From JAGVSR01 sp963825555 (GTDB taxonomy: Bacteria > Pseudomonadota > Alphaproteobacteria > Rhizobiales > Hyphomicrobiaceae), in NCBI GenBank assembly GCA_963825555.1, contig CAWGTZ010000022.1, positions 124,001 through 188,000 on the forward strand: 64,000 nucleotides of DNA. Reading direction: 5' to 3'. This document shows positions 8,874 through 17,047 of this stretch, piece after piece. How positions within the stretch are numbered: position 1 is the stretch's first letter; every line of letters begins with the position of its first letter. Position numbers and translations under genes: made by a program. The notes beneath the pieces are model-generated. The model did no database searches, was not told the DNA's origin, and worked only from the letters and a program-made list of their open reading frames with translations.

Positions 8874-9173
8874 ATGACCACCGATCTGCGCCGCATTCGC
8901 GCGGTCGCCGCTAGCCTTCGCGGCATTCGACAGCGGGTCCTGGACCATACCGAGATTGTCGAGTGGGACACTTTGGCGTTCGACAACGCTATCGGACTGC
9001 TCGGCGACGCCATCGAGGACGCGGATTTCTCCGGTCATGCCCTGGAGCAAACCGAAATTTCGTCAGAAGACTACCTAGTTCACCTGGAAAGCCTTATCGC
9101 CTTCCTCGAGGTCTACGAGGAGGACGGCGCCGGGGGCAGTGTGGTGAACTTCCATCCCCGCCAGCAGGGGTAA
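8874..9173 (+). CDS. hypothetical acidic protein, opposite strand within the nuo locus
   Basis: This is a 99-residue, mostly helical acidic protein (MTTDLRRIRAVAASLRG near the start, VVNFHPRQQG at the end) with no recognised family. GGAGGG lies 8 bases upstream of ATG 8874, which decides this start over a TTG at 8856. It is convergent with nuoD, with 6 bases between the two stops, and divergent from the 8144-8608 gene. It therefore interrupts the nuo operon on the other strand. No signal peptide or membrane segment is present. Confidence 0.72.
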   Translation: MTTDLRRIRAVAASLRGIRQRVLDHTEIVEWDTLAFDNAIGLLGDAIEDADFSGHALEQTEISSEDYLVHLESLIAFLEVYEEDGAGGSVVNFHPRQQG

Positions 9174-9179
9174 CGCGCG

Positions 9180-10370
9180 TTAACGGTCGATCTCTCCGAA
9201 CACGATGTCGAGCGAGCCGAGGATGGCTGACACGTCAGCCAGCATGTGACCCCGGTTGAGGTAGTCCATCGCCGCCAGATGAGGGAAGCCCGGTGCGCGG
9301 ATCTTGCAGCGGTAGGGCTTGTTGGAGCCGTCTGACACAAGATAGACGCCGAACTCGCCCTTGGGCGCTTCGACGGCCGCATAGACTTCGCCCGGCGGCA
9401 CATGGAATCCTTCGGTATAGAGTTTGAAGTGATGGATGAGCGCCTCCATGGAGCGCTTCATCTCTCCGCGCCGGGGCGCCGCAACCTTCTTGTTTTCGGT
9501 CATCACCGGCCCCTGACCCTCCGGTGAGCGCAGCTTCTCGCAAGCCTGCTTCATGATCTTCACGCTCTCGCGCATCTCTGCCATTCGGCAAAGATAGCGG
9601 TCGTAGCAGTCGCCATTCTTACCGACAGGAATATCGAAATCGAATTCTGAATAGCACTCGTAGGGTTGCGCCTTGCGCAGATCCCATGCGGCGCCCGATC
9701 CGCGCACCATCACGCCCGAAAATCCCCAGTCAAACGCCTCTGCCAGCGACACCACGCCGATATCGACGTTTCGCTGTTTGAAGATGCGGTTGTCGGTCAG
9801 CAGCCCTTCGATGTCGTCGAGTACCTTGAGAAACGGATCACACCAGTCGTAGATATCGTCGATGAGTTCGGGCGGAAGGTCCTGATGCACGCCGCCGACC
9901 CGGAAATACTTCGCGTGCATGCGACTGCCTGAGGCGCGCTCGTAGAAGACCATCAGCTTCTCGCGCTCCTCAAAGCCCCAAAGCGGCGGGGTGAGCGCAC
10001 CGACATCCATGGCCTGGGTCGTCACGTTAAGTAGGTGCGACAGGTGCCGGCCGATTTCGGAATAGAGAACGCGGATCAACTGTGCGCGCTTCGGCACGGT
10101 AATACCCAGAAGCTTCTCCGCCGCCATGCAGAAGGCGTGCTCCTGATTCATGGGAGCCACGTAGTCGAGCCGGTCGAAATAACCGATGGCCTGGGTGTAC
10201 GTCTTGGCCTCGATCAGCTTTTCTGTTCCGCGGTGCAGGAGCCCCACGTGCGGATCGACGCGTTCCACCACCTCTCCGTCCAGTTCCAGAACGAGGCGCA
10301 GCACCCCGTGCGCGGCGGGATGCTGCGGACCAAAATTGATGTTGAACTGGCGGATTTCTGTTTCGGGCAT
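9180..10370 (-). CDS. nuoD: NADH-quinone oxidoreductase subunit D
   Basis: This is the 49-kDa-type subunit of complex I (396 residues), which forms the quinone-reduction site with NuoB. Hallmarks are FNINFGPQHPAAHGVLRL at the N-terminus, GLLHRGTEKLIE, and the C-terminal PHLAAMDYLNRGHMLADV with the terminal motif GSLDIVFGEIDR. The ATG at 10370 is preferred. An in-frame GTG at 10379 overlaps the stop of the decayed GFA gene. nuoC lies about 1.6 kb upstream, separated by inserted genes, which is not the usual nuoC-nuoD junction. Confidence 0.96.
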   Translation of the reverse strand: MPETEIRQFNINFGPQHPAAHGVLRLVLELDGEVVERVDPHVGLLHRGTEKLIEAKTYTQAIGYFDRLDYVAPMNQEHAFCMAAEKLLGITVPKRAQLIRVLYSEIGRHLSHLLNVTTQAMDVGALTPPLWGFEEREKLMVFYERASGSRMHAKYFRVGGVHQDLPPELIDDIYDWCDPFLKVLDDIEGLLTDNRIFKQRNVDIGVVSLAEAFDWGFSGVMVRGSGAAWDLRKAQPYECYSEFDFDIPVGKNGDCYDRYLCRMAEMRESVKIMKQACEKLRSPEGQGPVMTENKKVAAPRRGEMKRSMEALIHHFKLYTEGFHVPPGEVYAAVEAPKGEFGVYLVSDGSNKPYRCKIRAPGFPHLAAMDYLNRGHMLADVSAILGSLDIVFGEIDR

Positions 10371-10375
10371 TGCTG

Positions 10376-10808
10376 TCACTCTTTTTCCGGCGGTGCGCAG
10401 ATCATGGCGAAAAATTCAGCCTCGGTCAGTTGACGGGTATGATTAGCAAACGCGTAGAAATCAGGCTTGCGATCGATGACTATCTCGGTCGTCAAGGTAA
10501 GCCCCCCAGATCGTCGATTGTTCCGGCGCTAACACCGAAATAGCCGAAGGTCGGTGCACTATAGAAGAGATGACTGCCGCAGTTCCGGCAGAAGAGGCGC
10601 TACCCCACTCTGAAGACTTGTAAACCGCCAGATGTTCACGCCTTGTCGCGTCCGCGGGCGCCGCAGCCCTCACCGACAGGCTGGGCCACCCCGACCAGGG
10701 CTGGCACGTGCTGCAATGGCAGGCAGCCACTTCAGGCTCGGCAGGCCGGAAAGTGTAGCTGACGCACTTGCGCAGGCAACGGCGGCTCCGTTCGGCCTGT
10801 TGACTCAT
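10376..10808 (-). pseudogene. decayed GFA-family (glutathione-dependent formaldehyde-activating-like) gene
   Basis: A GFA-type zinc protein can be read only by changing frame at least twice. It starts at ATG 10808 (MSQQAERS). Zinc motif pieces are ACHCSTCQPWSG in the first frame and CRNCGSHLFYSAP in the second. A third frame gives the C-terminal TTEIVIDRKPDFYAF and ends APPEKE at TGA 10376-10378. One frame change is near 10605 and another in or near a run of six C (plus strand) near 10505. The first zinc motif, normally CxCG, reads CLRK, so substitution damage is also present. The 433-base span fits a former protein of about 144 residues. Confidence 0.7.
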
Positions 10809-10811
10809 TTG

Positions 10812-10902
10812 CCGCCTCTCATGCTGAGCAAACCGAGCGACACCGTCTGCAGGGGTTCTTCTGGCTGGCGATGTAAACGACTGGCTGACGGGCCACGGCC
10901 AT
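10812..10902 (-). pseudogene. possible remnant of a GIY-YIG nuclease N-terminus
   Basis: About 30 codons from ATG 10902 read MAVARQPVVYIASQKN. After a one-base frame change they read TLQTVSLGLLSMRG, which resembles the GIY-YIG start (VYILAS..NGTLYTGVTSDL) with several substitutions. It abuts the GFA remnant. Nothing recognisable continues beyond it. The assignment rests on a short degenerate match and is tentative. The remaining bases up to the thioesterase gene at 11073 show no convincing coding sequence. Confidence 0.25.
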
Positions 10903-11072
10903 GTCCTGCTGGGGGCCTTCTCCCATGGTTTGACTCCATAACGCCGGTCGAAGGGCTCCGCGCACGCGCCGCCATTTTGCAGGATTTGACGCAAATAGAC
11001 GTGGGCCGCCGTGCGCAGCGGAGCCACGTTGTTGTCGAACCGGCGGGATAATGTTTCCGACATGACCGTCTC

Positions 11073-11525
11073 TCAACTGCGCGTGGGACCGGCAATCAAC
11101 TCGACCCTCGCCCGTTTTGCCTTCTCGTTCACGCGCGCCACAAACCGCTCCCAGGGTGTCACGACACGCTCATGGCGCCCCTCTCCAATCTTGTCTAGCC
11201 CATCGTGCGCGACAACGTGGAACGACACCCGCCGCCCCTGTACCCCCGTGCACTCAGCATCGACTGTGACAACCTGACCGGGGACCGTCGCCGCCACATG
11301 CGACACGTCGATGTGAATCCCGAGGCTGCCCTCACCCGGATCGAGGTGGGGTTCCAGCACCTTCATGCAAGCCCATTCCATCAGGCCAACCATATAGCCC
11401 GTCGCAAACACCGTTGGCATCGTCTGAAAATCATGCGCTTCCGGGTAGAGATGAGGTACGGTTTTGTCGGCCGGCACCTTGAACTCAAGGCGCGCCGTTT
11501 GCCCAATTTTCAGCGTATCTTTCAT
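11073..11525 (-). CDS. FlK-type hotdog-fold thioesterase
   Basis: This is a 150-residue single hotdog-domain acyl-CoA thioesterase of the fluoroacetyl-CoA thioesterase-like family. The three catalytic residues described for FlK (Thr42, Glu50, His76) fall at the same numbers here, in FATGYMVGLMEWAC and DVSHVAATVPG. The natural substrate is unknown and FlK-like proteins are widespread without fluoroacetate metabolism. The start ATG at 11525 overlaps the upstream stop (ATGA), so the two genes are coupled. It lies in the nuo direction between nuoC and nuoD. Confidence 0.85.
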   Translation of the reverse strand: MKDTLKIGQTARLEFKVPADKTVPHLYPEAHDFQTMPTVFATGYMVGLMEWACMKVLEPHLDPGEGSLGIHIDVSHVAATVPGQVVTVDAECTGVQGRRVSFHVVAHDGLDKIGEGRHERVVTPWERFVARVNEKAKRARVELIAGPTRS

Positions 11526-11974
11526 GCGTCGCCCTCCTTATCGGACGGCTCGTAGTCGGCCGCGACGGCGAGACGCCCATTGGCGATCAGGTCGATGCTG
11601 ACGTTGTAGAAGGCCAGGAGCGTTTCCCCGCCGTCGGCTTGCCCATGGGCGAACTGCTTGGCAACCTTGGAAAACGGAAAACACCAGTCGCCGTTCTCGA
11701 AGCGCACGCCGATCTCGTCCCGCACATGCACATCCCAGGTGCCACCGGCCGCTTTGATGATCGCCTCACCCAGCCAGCTGCCCAGGACGGCGACGAGCTG
11801 GGCCGCCTCGTCCTTGCCCGCGAAGCGTTCCCTCTGGCGCTCGATGTAGCCGTCGACCCATGCGACGGAGCTCGCGTCGAACCCGAAGTCGATACCGGAG
11901 ATAGGGCCGAGCTCGTCCACGACCAGCGCGGCATTGCCGCGAATCATGGCTAGCCTCGGATCATCCTCGGTCAT
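11522..11974 (-). CDS. hypothetical protein downstream of nuoC (possible DUF3806-like)
   Basis: This is a 150-residue soluble protein, with no signal peptide. The middle (SVAWVDGYIERQRERF, then LGSWLGEAIIKAAGGTWDV) resembles DUF3806-type domains, but the match is from memory and weak. The ATG at 11974 was chosen over an in-frame TTG at 11992 that overlaps the nuoC stop. Either start leaves it directly behind nuoC. It overlaps the thioesterase gene by four bases, so nuoC and these two genes look like one transcription unit. Confidence 0.75.
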   Translation of the reverse strand: MTEDDPRLAMIRGNAALVVDELGPISGIDFGFDASSVAWVDGYIERQRERFAGKDEAAQLVAVLGSWLGEAIIKAAGGTWDVHVRDEIGVRFENGDWCFPFSKVAKQFAHGQADGGETLLAFYNVSIDLIANGRLAVAADYEPSDKEGDA

Positions 11975-11988
11975 CTCAACGCAAGCCC

Positions 11989-12591
11989 TCAACGCGTGGC
12001 TTTCTCGTCACCAGGCAGCACGTCGTTTATGCCTTCCCAGGGGCTCTCAAAATCGAAGGTACGGAATTCCTGGGTGAGCTTCACTGGCTCGTAGACGACG
12101 CGCTTCTTCTCGTCGTCATAACGGACCTCGACATAACCCGTAAGCGGGAAATCCTTGCGCAGCGGAAAGCCCTGAAAGCCGTAGTCGGTAAGCAGCCGTC
12201 GCAGATCCGGATGGCCGGAAAACAGAATGCCATACATGTCGTACGCCTCGCGCTCGAACCAATTGGCAGCGGCAAAGATCTCGACGGAACTCGCGACCGG
12301 CGTCATTTCGTCGGTCGAGAGCTTGACGCGGATGCGCTGATTGAGGCGCGGCGACAGCAGGTGATAGACAACATCGAAGCGCTCGGCACGCTCGGGATAG
12401 TCGACCCCGCAGATATCGATCAGCACTTCGAACCGGCAGCGCCCGTCGTCGCGCAGAAGCCGAAGCACGCGCGAGATCTGCTCTCGATCGACCGTCAAGG
12501 ACAGCTCGTCATAGGCGACGATCACCTCCCGCACGGCCTTGCCAAGCTTCACTTCCAGATATTCGCCCAGTTCGTTGAGAATTTCGCTCAT
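11989..12591 (-). CDS. nuoC: NADH-quinone oxidoreductase subunit C
   Basis: This is the 30-kDa-type peripheral subunit of complex I (200 residues). The family signature is in the middle and C-terminal part: NWFEREAYDMYGILFSGH, then LRRLLTDYGFQGFPLRKDFP. It is a separate gene and not fused to nuoD as in enterobacteria. It sits about 50 bases downstream of nuoB. Two unrelated genes follow before nuoD. Confidence 0.97.
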   Translation of the reverse strand: MSEILNELGEYLEVKLGKAVREVIVAYDELSLTVDREQISRVLRLLRDDGRCRFEVLIDICGVDYPERAERFDVVYHLLSPRLNQRIRVKLSTDEMTPVASSVEIFAAANWFEREAYDMYGILFSGHPDLRRLLTDYGFQGFPLRKDFPLTGYVEVRYDDEKKRVVYEPVKLTQEFRTFDFESPWEGINDVLPGDEKATR

Positions 12592-12642
12592 ACTGGCCTC
12601 GATGATCGCGCGAACGCGGCCCGCTTGCTGAATGTGGCGCGT

Positions 12643-13227
12643 TTAGCGCTCGATCGTTCCGGTGCGCCGGATCTTCCGCTGCAAAAGAAGAACGCCATAC
12701 AAAAGCGCTTCCGCCGTTGGCGGGCAGCCCGGCACGTAGATGTCGACCGGCACGATGCGATCGCAGCCGCGCACCACGGAATAGGAATAGTGGTAGTAGC
12801 CGCCGCCGTTGGCGCAGGACCCCATGGAGATCACGTAGCGCGGCTCGGGCATCTGGTCGTAAACCTTGCGCAGCGCCGGCGCCATCTTGTTGGTCAGCGT
12901 GCCAGCGACGATCATCACATCCGACTGACGGGGAGAAGCGCGCGGTGCAAAGCCGAAGCGCTCCAGGTCATAGCGCGGCATGGAGGCCTGCATCATCTCG
13001 ACCGCGCAGCAGGCGAGGCCGAATGTCATCCACATAAGCGATCCAGTACGCGCCCAGTTGATGAGATCGTCGGTTGTGGTGACAAGGAACCCCTTGTCGG
13101 CGAGCTCATTGGAGATTGCCGTAAAGGTCGGATCACCGGGTTTTATGAGCCCGGACCCGCCGGCACCTTCCTTGGCTGTCTCGCGCCGCAGCCGCTCCTC
13201 GAAATCCGGCGGAACGATCAATCCCAT
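12643..13227 (-). CDS. nuoB: NADH-quinone oxidoreductase subunit B (cluster N2)
   Basis: This subunit carries the terminal [4Fe-4S] cluster N2 that reduces quinone. Ligands are in FGLACCAVEMM (the adjacent Cys pair), GSCANGGGYY and VPGCPPTAEALLYG. It has 194 residues from ATG 13227, preceded by a GGAAGGGAG ribosome site. A GTG at 13248 is the alternative start. The start overlaps the nuoA end by ten bases, indicating coupling. Confidence 0.96.
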   Translation of the reverse strand: MGLIVPPDFEERLRRETAKEGAGGSGLIKPGDPTFTAISNELADKGFLVTTTDDLINWARTGSLMWMTFGLACCAVEMMQASMPRYDLERFGFAPRASPRQSDVMIVAGTLTNKMAPALRKVYDQMPEPRYVISMGSCANGGGYYHYSYSVVRGCDRIVPVDIYVPGCPPTAEALLYGVLLLQRKIRRTGTIER

Positions 13228-13601
13228 TCCAATGCTCCCTTCCGCCACTCGTAGATGAAGCCGATGGTCAGAACGCCCAGGAACACCATCATCGACCAGA
13301 AACCGAATATGCCCACGTCCTTGAACACGACGGCCCAGGGGAAGAGGAACGCAACTTCAAGATCGAAGATGATGAAAAGAATTGAGACGAGGTAGAAGCG
13401 CACATCGAATTTCATGCGCGCGTCGTCGAAAGCGTTGAAGCCGCATTCGTAGGCCGAGACCTTCTCGGGATCCGGATTGCGCACCGCCACGAGGAACGGC
13501 GCAATCATCAAAATGCCCATGAAGGCGAGCGACACGCCGAGGAAGACGGCGAGCGGCAGGTAGTCGGTGAGAAGCTGGTCCACCGGGATCTCCTGGGACA
13601 T
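13218..13601 (-). CDS. nuoA: NADH-quinone oxidoreductase subunit A
   Basis: This is the first gene of the complex I operon: 127 residues, three transmembrane helices. The conserved loop KVSAYECGFNAFDDARMKFDV follows helix 1, and FDLEVAFLFPWAV lies in helix 2. The ATG at 13601 was chosen because it gives MSQEIPVDQLLTDYLP. The longer frame upstream has a Cys-rich unlikely leader. The promoter of the operon should lie in 13602-14021. Confidence 0.95.
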   Translation of the reverse strand: MSQEIPVDQLLTDYLPLAVFLGVSLAFMGILMIAPFLVAVRNPDPEKVSAYECGFNAFDDARMKFDVRFYLVSILFIIFDLEVAFLFPWAVVFKDVGIFGFWSMMVFLGVLTIGFIYEWRKGALEWD

Positions 13602-14021
13602 AGGCACGGCGAGCCGAATGGGCCCCGCGCAGCACACGCAAGACCCTGTTAACGCAGCCCTCACCGGGGCGCAACCGGACCAGATGTCTTGGGTGGATCA
13701 CTCTCGCGCCAGGCAGCAGGTAGGCCCGCGTTGCAGATGACGAGTCCCCGCGCAGCCGGCAGGATCCGGCCTAAGGCCCTGTCCGGGCCGAAAAACATGA
13801 ACCTCCAGGCGATCTTGGGCAGAGTCATAGCGTCCACCACCACAAACTCTCAGCCCAACAGCCGAGCGAGCCGGAAGCCGCTCACGCGGCATGATCTTCT
13901 CGCTCTGCCCAGCTGGGAAATGGCGCCAAGGACACCCACAGCAAGCCGCGCCAAGCGGGAGCGCGACTGATCGCACCGCTAATCAATCCGAGCGCGTGAG
14001 CCATAGATGTTAATGGAAAAA
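13602..14021. other. intergenic region between nuoA and tRNA-Asp
   Basis: These 420 bases lie upstream of nuoA and downstream of tRNA-Asp (both minus strand). Short frames occur on both strands, but none has a ribosome site or recognisable protein. The nuo promoter should be here, yet I could not point to a confident -35/-10 pair. An A-rich stretch (ggaaaaatgg) lies next to the tRNA 3' end. Confidence 0.5.
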
Positions 14022-14098
14022 TGGCGCGAGAGACGGGACTTGAACCCGCGGCCTCCGCCGTGACAGGGCGGCGCTCTAACCAACTGAGCTACTCCCGC
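14022..14098 (-). tRNA. tRNA-Asp (GUC)
   Basis: This is a complete cloverleaf on the minus strand. The 5' acceptor GCGGGAG pairs with CTCTCGC, the anticodon loop CTGTCAC gives GUC, the T-loop is GGTTCAAGTCC, the discriminator is G (as expected for tRNA-Asp), and CCA is encoded. It lies just upstream of the nuo locus, a common arrangement in Rhizobiales. Confidence 0.97.
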
Positions 14099-14314
14099 AA
14101 AACCAGCAGTACGCGCGTGCGAACGGCCACGCGCGTGTCACGAGCGGTTCGATACGGTTTCGGCCGGGGGAAGTCAAGCACGCTCACGAACATCCCCACT
14201 GGCGCCCCCATTCCCCGGCCCGGAAGACACAACTGTCCGTTCCGCGCTCATCGTCGCTTAAGGGCTTGGTCCTAGAATTGAGTTCCTTCAGAGATTTTGC
14301 GGGGGCCGAAGCCC

Positions 14315-15439
14315 ATGCGGGCGAGTTCGGGGTTGTATGTCAGCAGGCTGGATCACGTCCGCGCGCTCGCGGCGTTCCTGGTTTATTGCTGGCATTTCGT
14401 CCACACCCACGTGCCTTACGACCATGTACCGGTCTTCGCCCCCATTTCCCTCCTCGAGGAAGGCCACATTGGCGTCGCGCTGTTCATGACGCTGTCGGGA
14501 TACCTGTTCGCCAAAATCATTGACGGCCGTCCCATCAACCTCGGCCGGTTCTATCGCAACCGGGTTCTGAGACTAGCCCCCCTCCTTGCCCTGGCTCTGG
14601 CCTACTGGGGCCTGCGCGGCAGCCTCTCTATGGGAGACTTCCTTAGGGGCTTTGTGCTGCCTACCTGGAGCGGCGGGGCCTGGTCGGTGGCGGTTGAGTT
14701 GCATTTCTATGCCTTATTCCCGCTCATCCTCTGGCTCCAGCGCGGGCACCGAACGGGCGCACTCGTCGCTCTCTTGGCCATGTCCATCCTGTTGCGCACA
14801 GGTGTGTGGACCGCATTTGGAACCGTGCAGGCCTTCAGTTATTGGACCATTGGAGGGTGCATCGACCTCTTCCTAGCGGGCATGCTGTGGCACGAACTGG
14901 CAAAGCCGGCCGCGGTCCGCCGCAACGCAAGCCTGCTGCTGGCCACGTCCGCGATCGTCACAGTCATCTTCTGGCACGCATTCAATATCGCCGGGGGATT
15001 CTACGGCACGTCGGCCTCACCACTATGGATCGTCATTCCGACCCTGCAGGGGCTGGCATTCGGCGCGTTGATTGTCGGCTATGAGCACGCGCGCGTCTCA
15101 CTGCCCCACTTCGCCGACCGTGCACTGGCAAAAGTGGGCGAGGTCTCCTACTCGATCTACCTGCTCCACTTCATCTTCTATCCGACAATGGTGAAACAGT
15201 TGACCGCCGCCGGCTTCGACATGGCGTCATTGCCCGTTGCGCTCGCCTTCGCGTTCGCCACCTTTCCAGTCATTATCGGACTAGCGATGCTTTCCTACCG
15301 GTTTATCGAACAGCCGTTCCTGAAGATGCGCGCCGACTACGAGCGAAAGGGCAAAGCACTGCAACCCGTCACGCCGCCGGCCGGAACCACGATCGCCAGC
15401 CCTGCATCTCGCGCGGACAGCATTACGTTCGGCGCATGA
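14315..15439 (+). CDS. acyltransferase family 3 membrane protein (OafA/YrhL-like)
   Basis: This is a membrane O-acyltransferase of the family that modifies surface polysaccharides or lipids. Its 374 residues form about ten hydrophobic helices. The family hallmark His is in LAAFLVYCWHFVHTH, followed by GVALFMTLSGYLFAKI and the catalytic-region Arg in FYRNRVLRLAPLL. The C-terminal helix ends FIEQPFLKMR. ATG 14315 is preferred to a TTG 18 bases earlier. The acceptor is unknown and no polysaccharide genes are adjacent. The 3' end overlaps the convergent DUF1993 gene by 17 bases. Confidence 0.88.
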   Translation: MRASSGLYVSRLDHVRALAAFLVYCWHFVHTHVPYDHVPVFAPISLLEEGHIGVALFMTLSGYLFAKIIDGRPINLGRFYRNRVLRLAPLLALALAYWGLRGSLSMGDFLRGFVLPTWSGGAWSVAVELHFYALFPLILWLQRGHRTGALVALLAMSILLRTGVWTAFGTVQAFSYWTIGGCIDLFLAGMLWHELAKPAAVRRNASLLLATSAIVTVIFWHAFNIAGGFYGTSASPLWIVIPTLQGLAFGALIVGYEHARVSLPHFADRALAKVGEVSYSIYLLHFIFYPTMVKQLTAAGFDMASLPVALAFAFATFPVIIGLAMLSYRFIEQPFLKMRADYERKGKALQPVTPPAGTTIASPASRADSITFGA

Positions 15440-15929
15440 AGTCCCGCTTGCCGATCTCCAAGCCGTTGTGGCGCAGGATGCCGTAGGCCGTGGTGCAGTG
15501 GAAATAGAAGTTTGGCAATGCGAAGTGCAGAAGATAATCGCGCCCCGTGAACGTCATTTCATTAGGACCAACCTTGATGGTGAGTGGGCGGTCCTCCGCC
15601 CCCTCCATCTGTTCCGGCGTAACAGTGGAGAGAAACGCCAGCGTCTTAGCAATGCGCTCCTTTAGAGCCTCAAACGTGGTTTCAGTGTCGGAATGGTTCG
15701 GCGCGTCCATGTTGGCGAGGCGCGCCACACTGCCGACCGCGAACTTACAACTCTCCTGCACCTGACGGGTGAAGTTGAACATGTCGGGGTAGAGCCGTGC
15801 GGTCAGCAGCGTCTCAGGCGCGATCTTCTTTGCAGCAGCGTAGGCGATCGCCTTGTCCAGGATTCCGTCCAGGGCATGCAGGTGCTTCTGGAACGAGGGA
15901 ACCGAGATTAGGTATAGCGAGACGGACAT
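15423..15929 (-). CDS. DUF1993 family protein
   Basis: This is a 168-residue soluble, mainly helical protein of the DUF1993 family (DinB-like four-helix fold). It begins MSVSLYLISVPSFQKHLHAL and contains the family stretches LYPDMFNFTRQVQ and LPNFYFHCTTAYGILRHNG. No enzyme activity is established for the family. ATG 15929 is chosen because the family starts here. It converges with the acyltransferase gene. Confidence 0.85.
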   Translation of the reverse strand: MSVSLYLISVPSFQKHLHALDGILDKAIAYAAAKKIAPETLLTARLYPDMFNFTRQVQESCKFAVGSVARLANMDAPNHSDTETTFEALKERIAKTLAFLSTVTPEQMEGAEDRPLTIKVGPNEMTFTGRDYLLHFALPNFYFHCTTAYGILRHNGLEIGKRDFMRRT

Positions 15930-16138
15930 GAGCGCACTCCGGTTATTCGGCAAACGGCATCAGGCAGCCGGCCAGAGGACGTACCGTGAAGTTGCGACGC
16001 CGCCAAGTTGCCAATCAAGATTCGACCGGACCGGAGCGCTGACAATCGTCGCGCGTGTGCGATCTGGTCACAAGCGGGGGCAGCCAAGAAACCGCCCCCT
16101 CGAAGCCAAGCGCGGTAGCGAAGCGCTGAAAGAAAAGA

Positions 16139-16213
<75 letters not shown>

Positions 16214-16473
16214 GAACCGGGCTCTGTACTAGGGCCGAAATTCCCCGGCGGCAAGACCGTCCGGCGAAAGCGCCTGGACGTCAAAGCAAACCCAGGCTCT
16301 GCCAAGTCCGGAGCGCGCGTGATTTCAAATCTAAAAAGTCCGCGCACATGGTGAAACAAGGGACCGTTCTACCGTTGAATCAATAGCGAGATCTGTTGAA
16401 GCGGCAGATGGTAAGGTCGTGAGGCCGGACGCCGGTCTGACGATTTGGCGACCCCACGATCTCAGGCCATTTT

Positions 16474-16746
16474 TTAGTTCAACGCATCCTTGAGGCCCTT
16501 GGCGGGCGTGAACTTCGCGACCTTGGATGCGGGGATCTTAATAGTCTGGCCGGTGGCAGGATTGCGGCCTTCGCGCTCCTTGCGCTTGGCGACCTTGAAG
16601 GTGCCAAAGTCGGGCAAACGGACTTCCGCGCCGCTCTGAAGCGACGAACGGATGTGACCGAGCACAGCGTCCACAACGCTTGTCGCCTTTTCCTTCGTCA
16701 TCTCGCAATCACGGGCAACGGCGTCGATCAGATCTTTCTTGCTCAT
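16474..16746 (-). CDS. hupB: DNA-binding protein HU-beta
   Basis: This is a histone-like nucleoid protein of 90 residues, the standard length. The N-terminal helices are MSKKDLIDAVARDCEMTKEKA. The beta-arm segment contains FGTFKVAKRKEREGRNPATG with the DNA-intercalating proline region, and the C-terminal helix is KVAKFTPAKGLKDALN. It lies directly downstream of lon with its own leader, the usual lon-hupB order. Confidence 0.97.
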   Translation of the reverse strand: MSKKDLIDAVARDCEMTKEKATSVVDAVLGHIRSSLQSGAEVRLPDFGTFKVAKRKEREGRNPATGQTIKIPASKVAKFTPAKGLKDALN

Positions 16747-16971
16747 GGTTCATATCCTCATTTGTTGATTGATGAAACTTGCAGGTCAAGGAGCGGGCGA
16801 CGGCGCGGCTTTGAGGCTCCTGCTCTCATGCGCTAGCTGGCGCGTCGCTGTTTCGGCTGGCAGAAAGCGCGCAAACACGGGGGGCGTCAAGCGGAAAAAC
16901 CTCTAATTTGCGGCCAAAAACGCCGTAAATCATGGGTTGGGACGCAGGCGGAATGTAGTCGCAATGCAGAA

Positions 16972-16995
16972 CCCCGCAGCGTTTCCACTGCGGGG
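16972..16995 (-). terminator. probable terminator after lon
   Basis: This is an 8-bp GC stem (CCCCGCAG/CTGCGGGG) with an 8-base loop, about 50 bases after the lon stop in the lon direction. It is followed by only a weak T-rich tract (TTCTGCATT), so intrinsic termination may be inefficient. Confidence 0.45.
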
Positions 16996-17047
16996 CAATT
17001 CTTGCAGAGAAATAGCAACCCTAAGCGAAGGCTTGCGATTTCATGTT

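Noticed and set aside
10461..11063. 200-codon single minus-strand frame as a real protein
   Set aside because: It crosses the GFA remnant and unrelated DNA. Its only recognisable part is the first half of the GFA domain, which leaves frame before the second zinc motif.
12211..13254. 347-codon open frame on the plus strand
   Set aside because: It overlaps nuoC and nuoB on the other strand and reads as their complement, with no independent signals.
13661..13843. 60-codon minus-strand frame upstream of nuoA
   Set aside because: No ribosome site, and no conserved or membrane features. Treated as non-coding leader.
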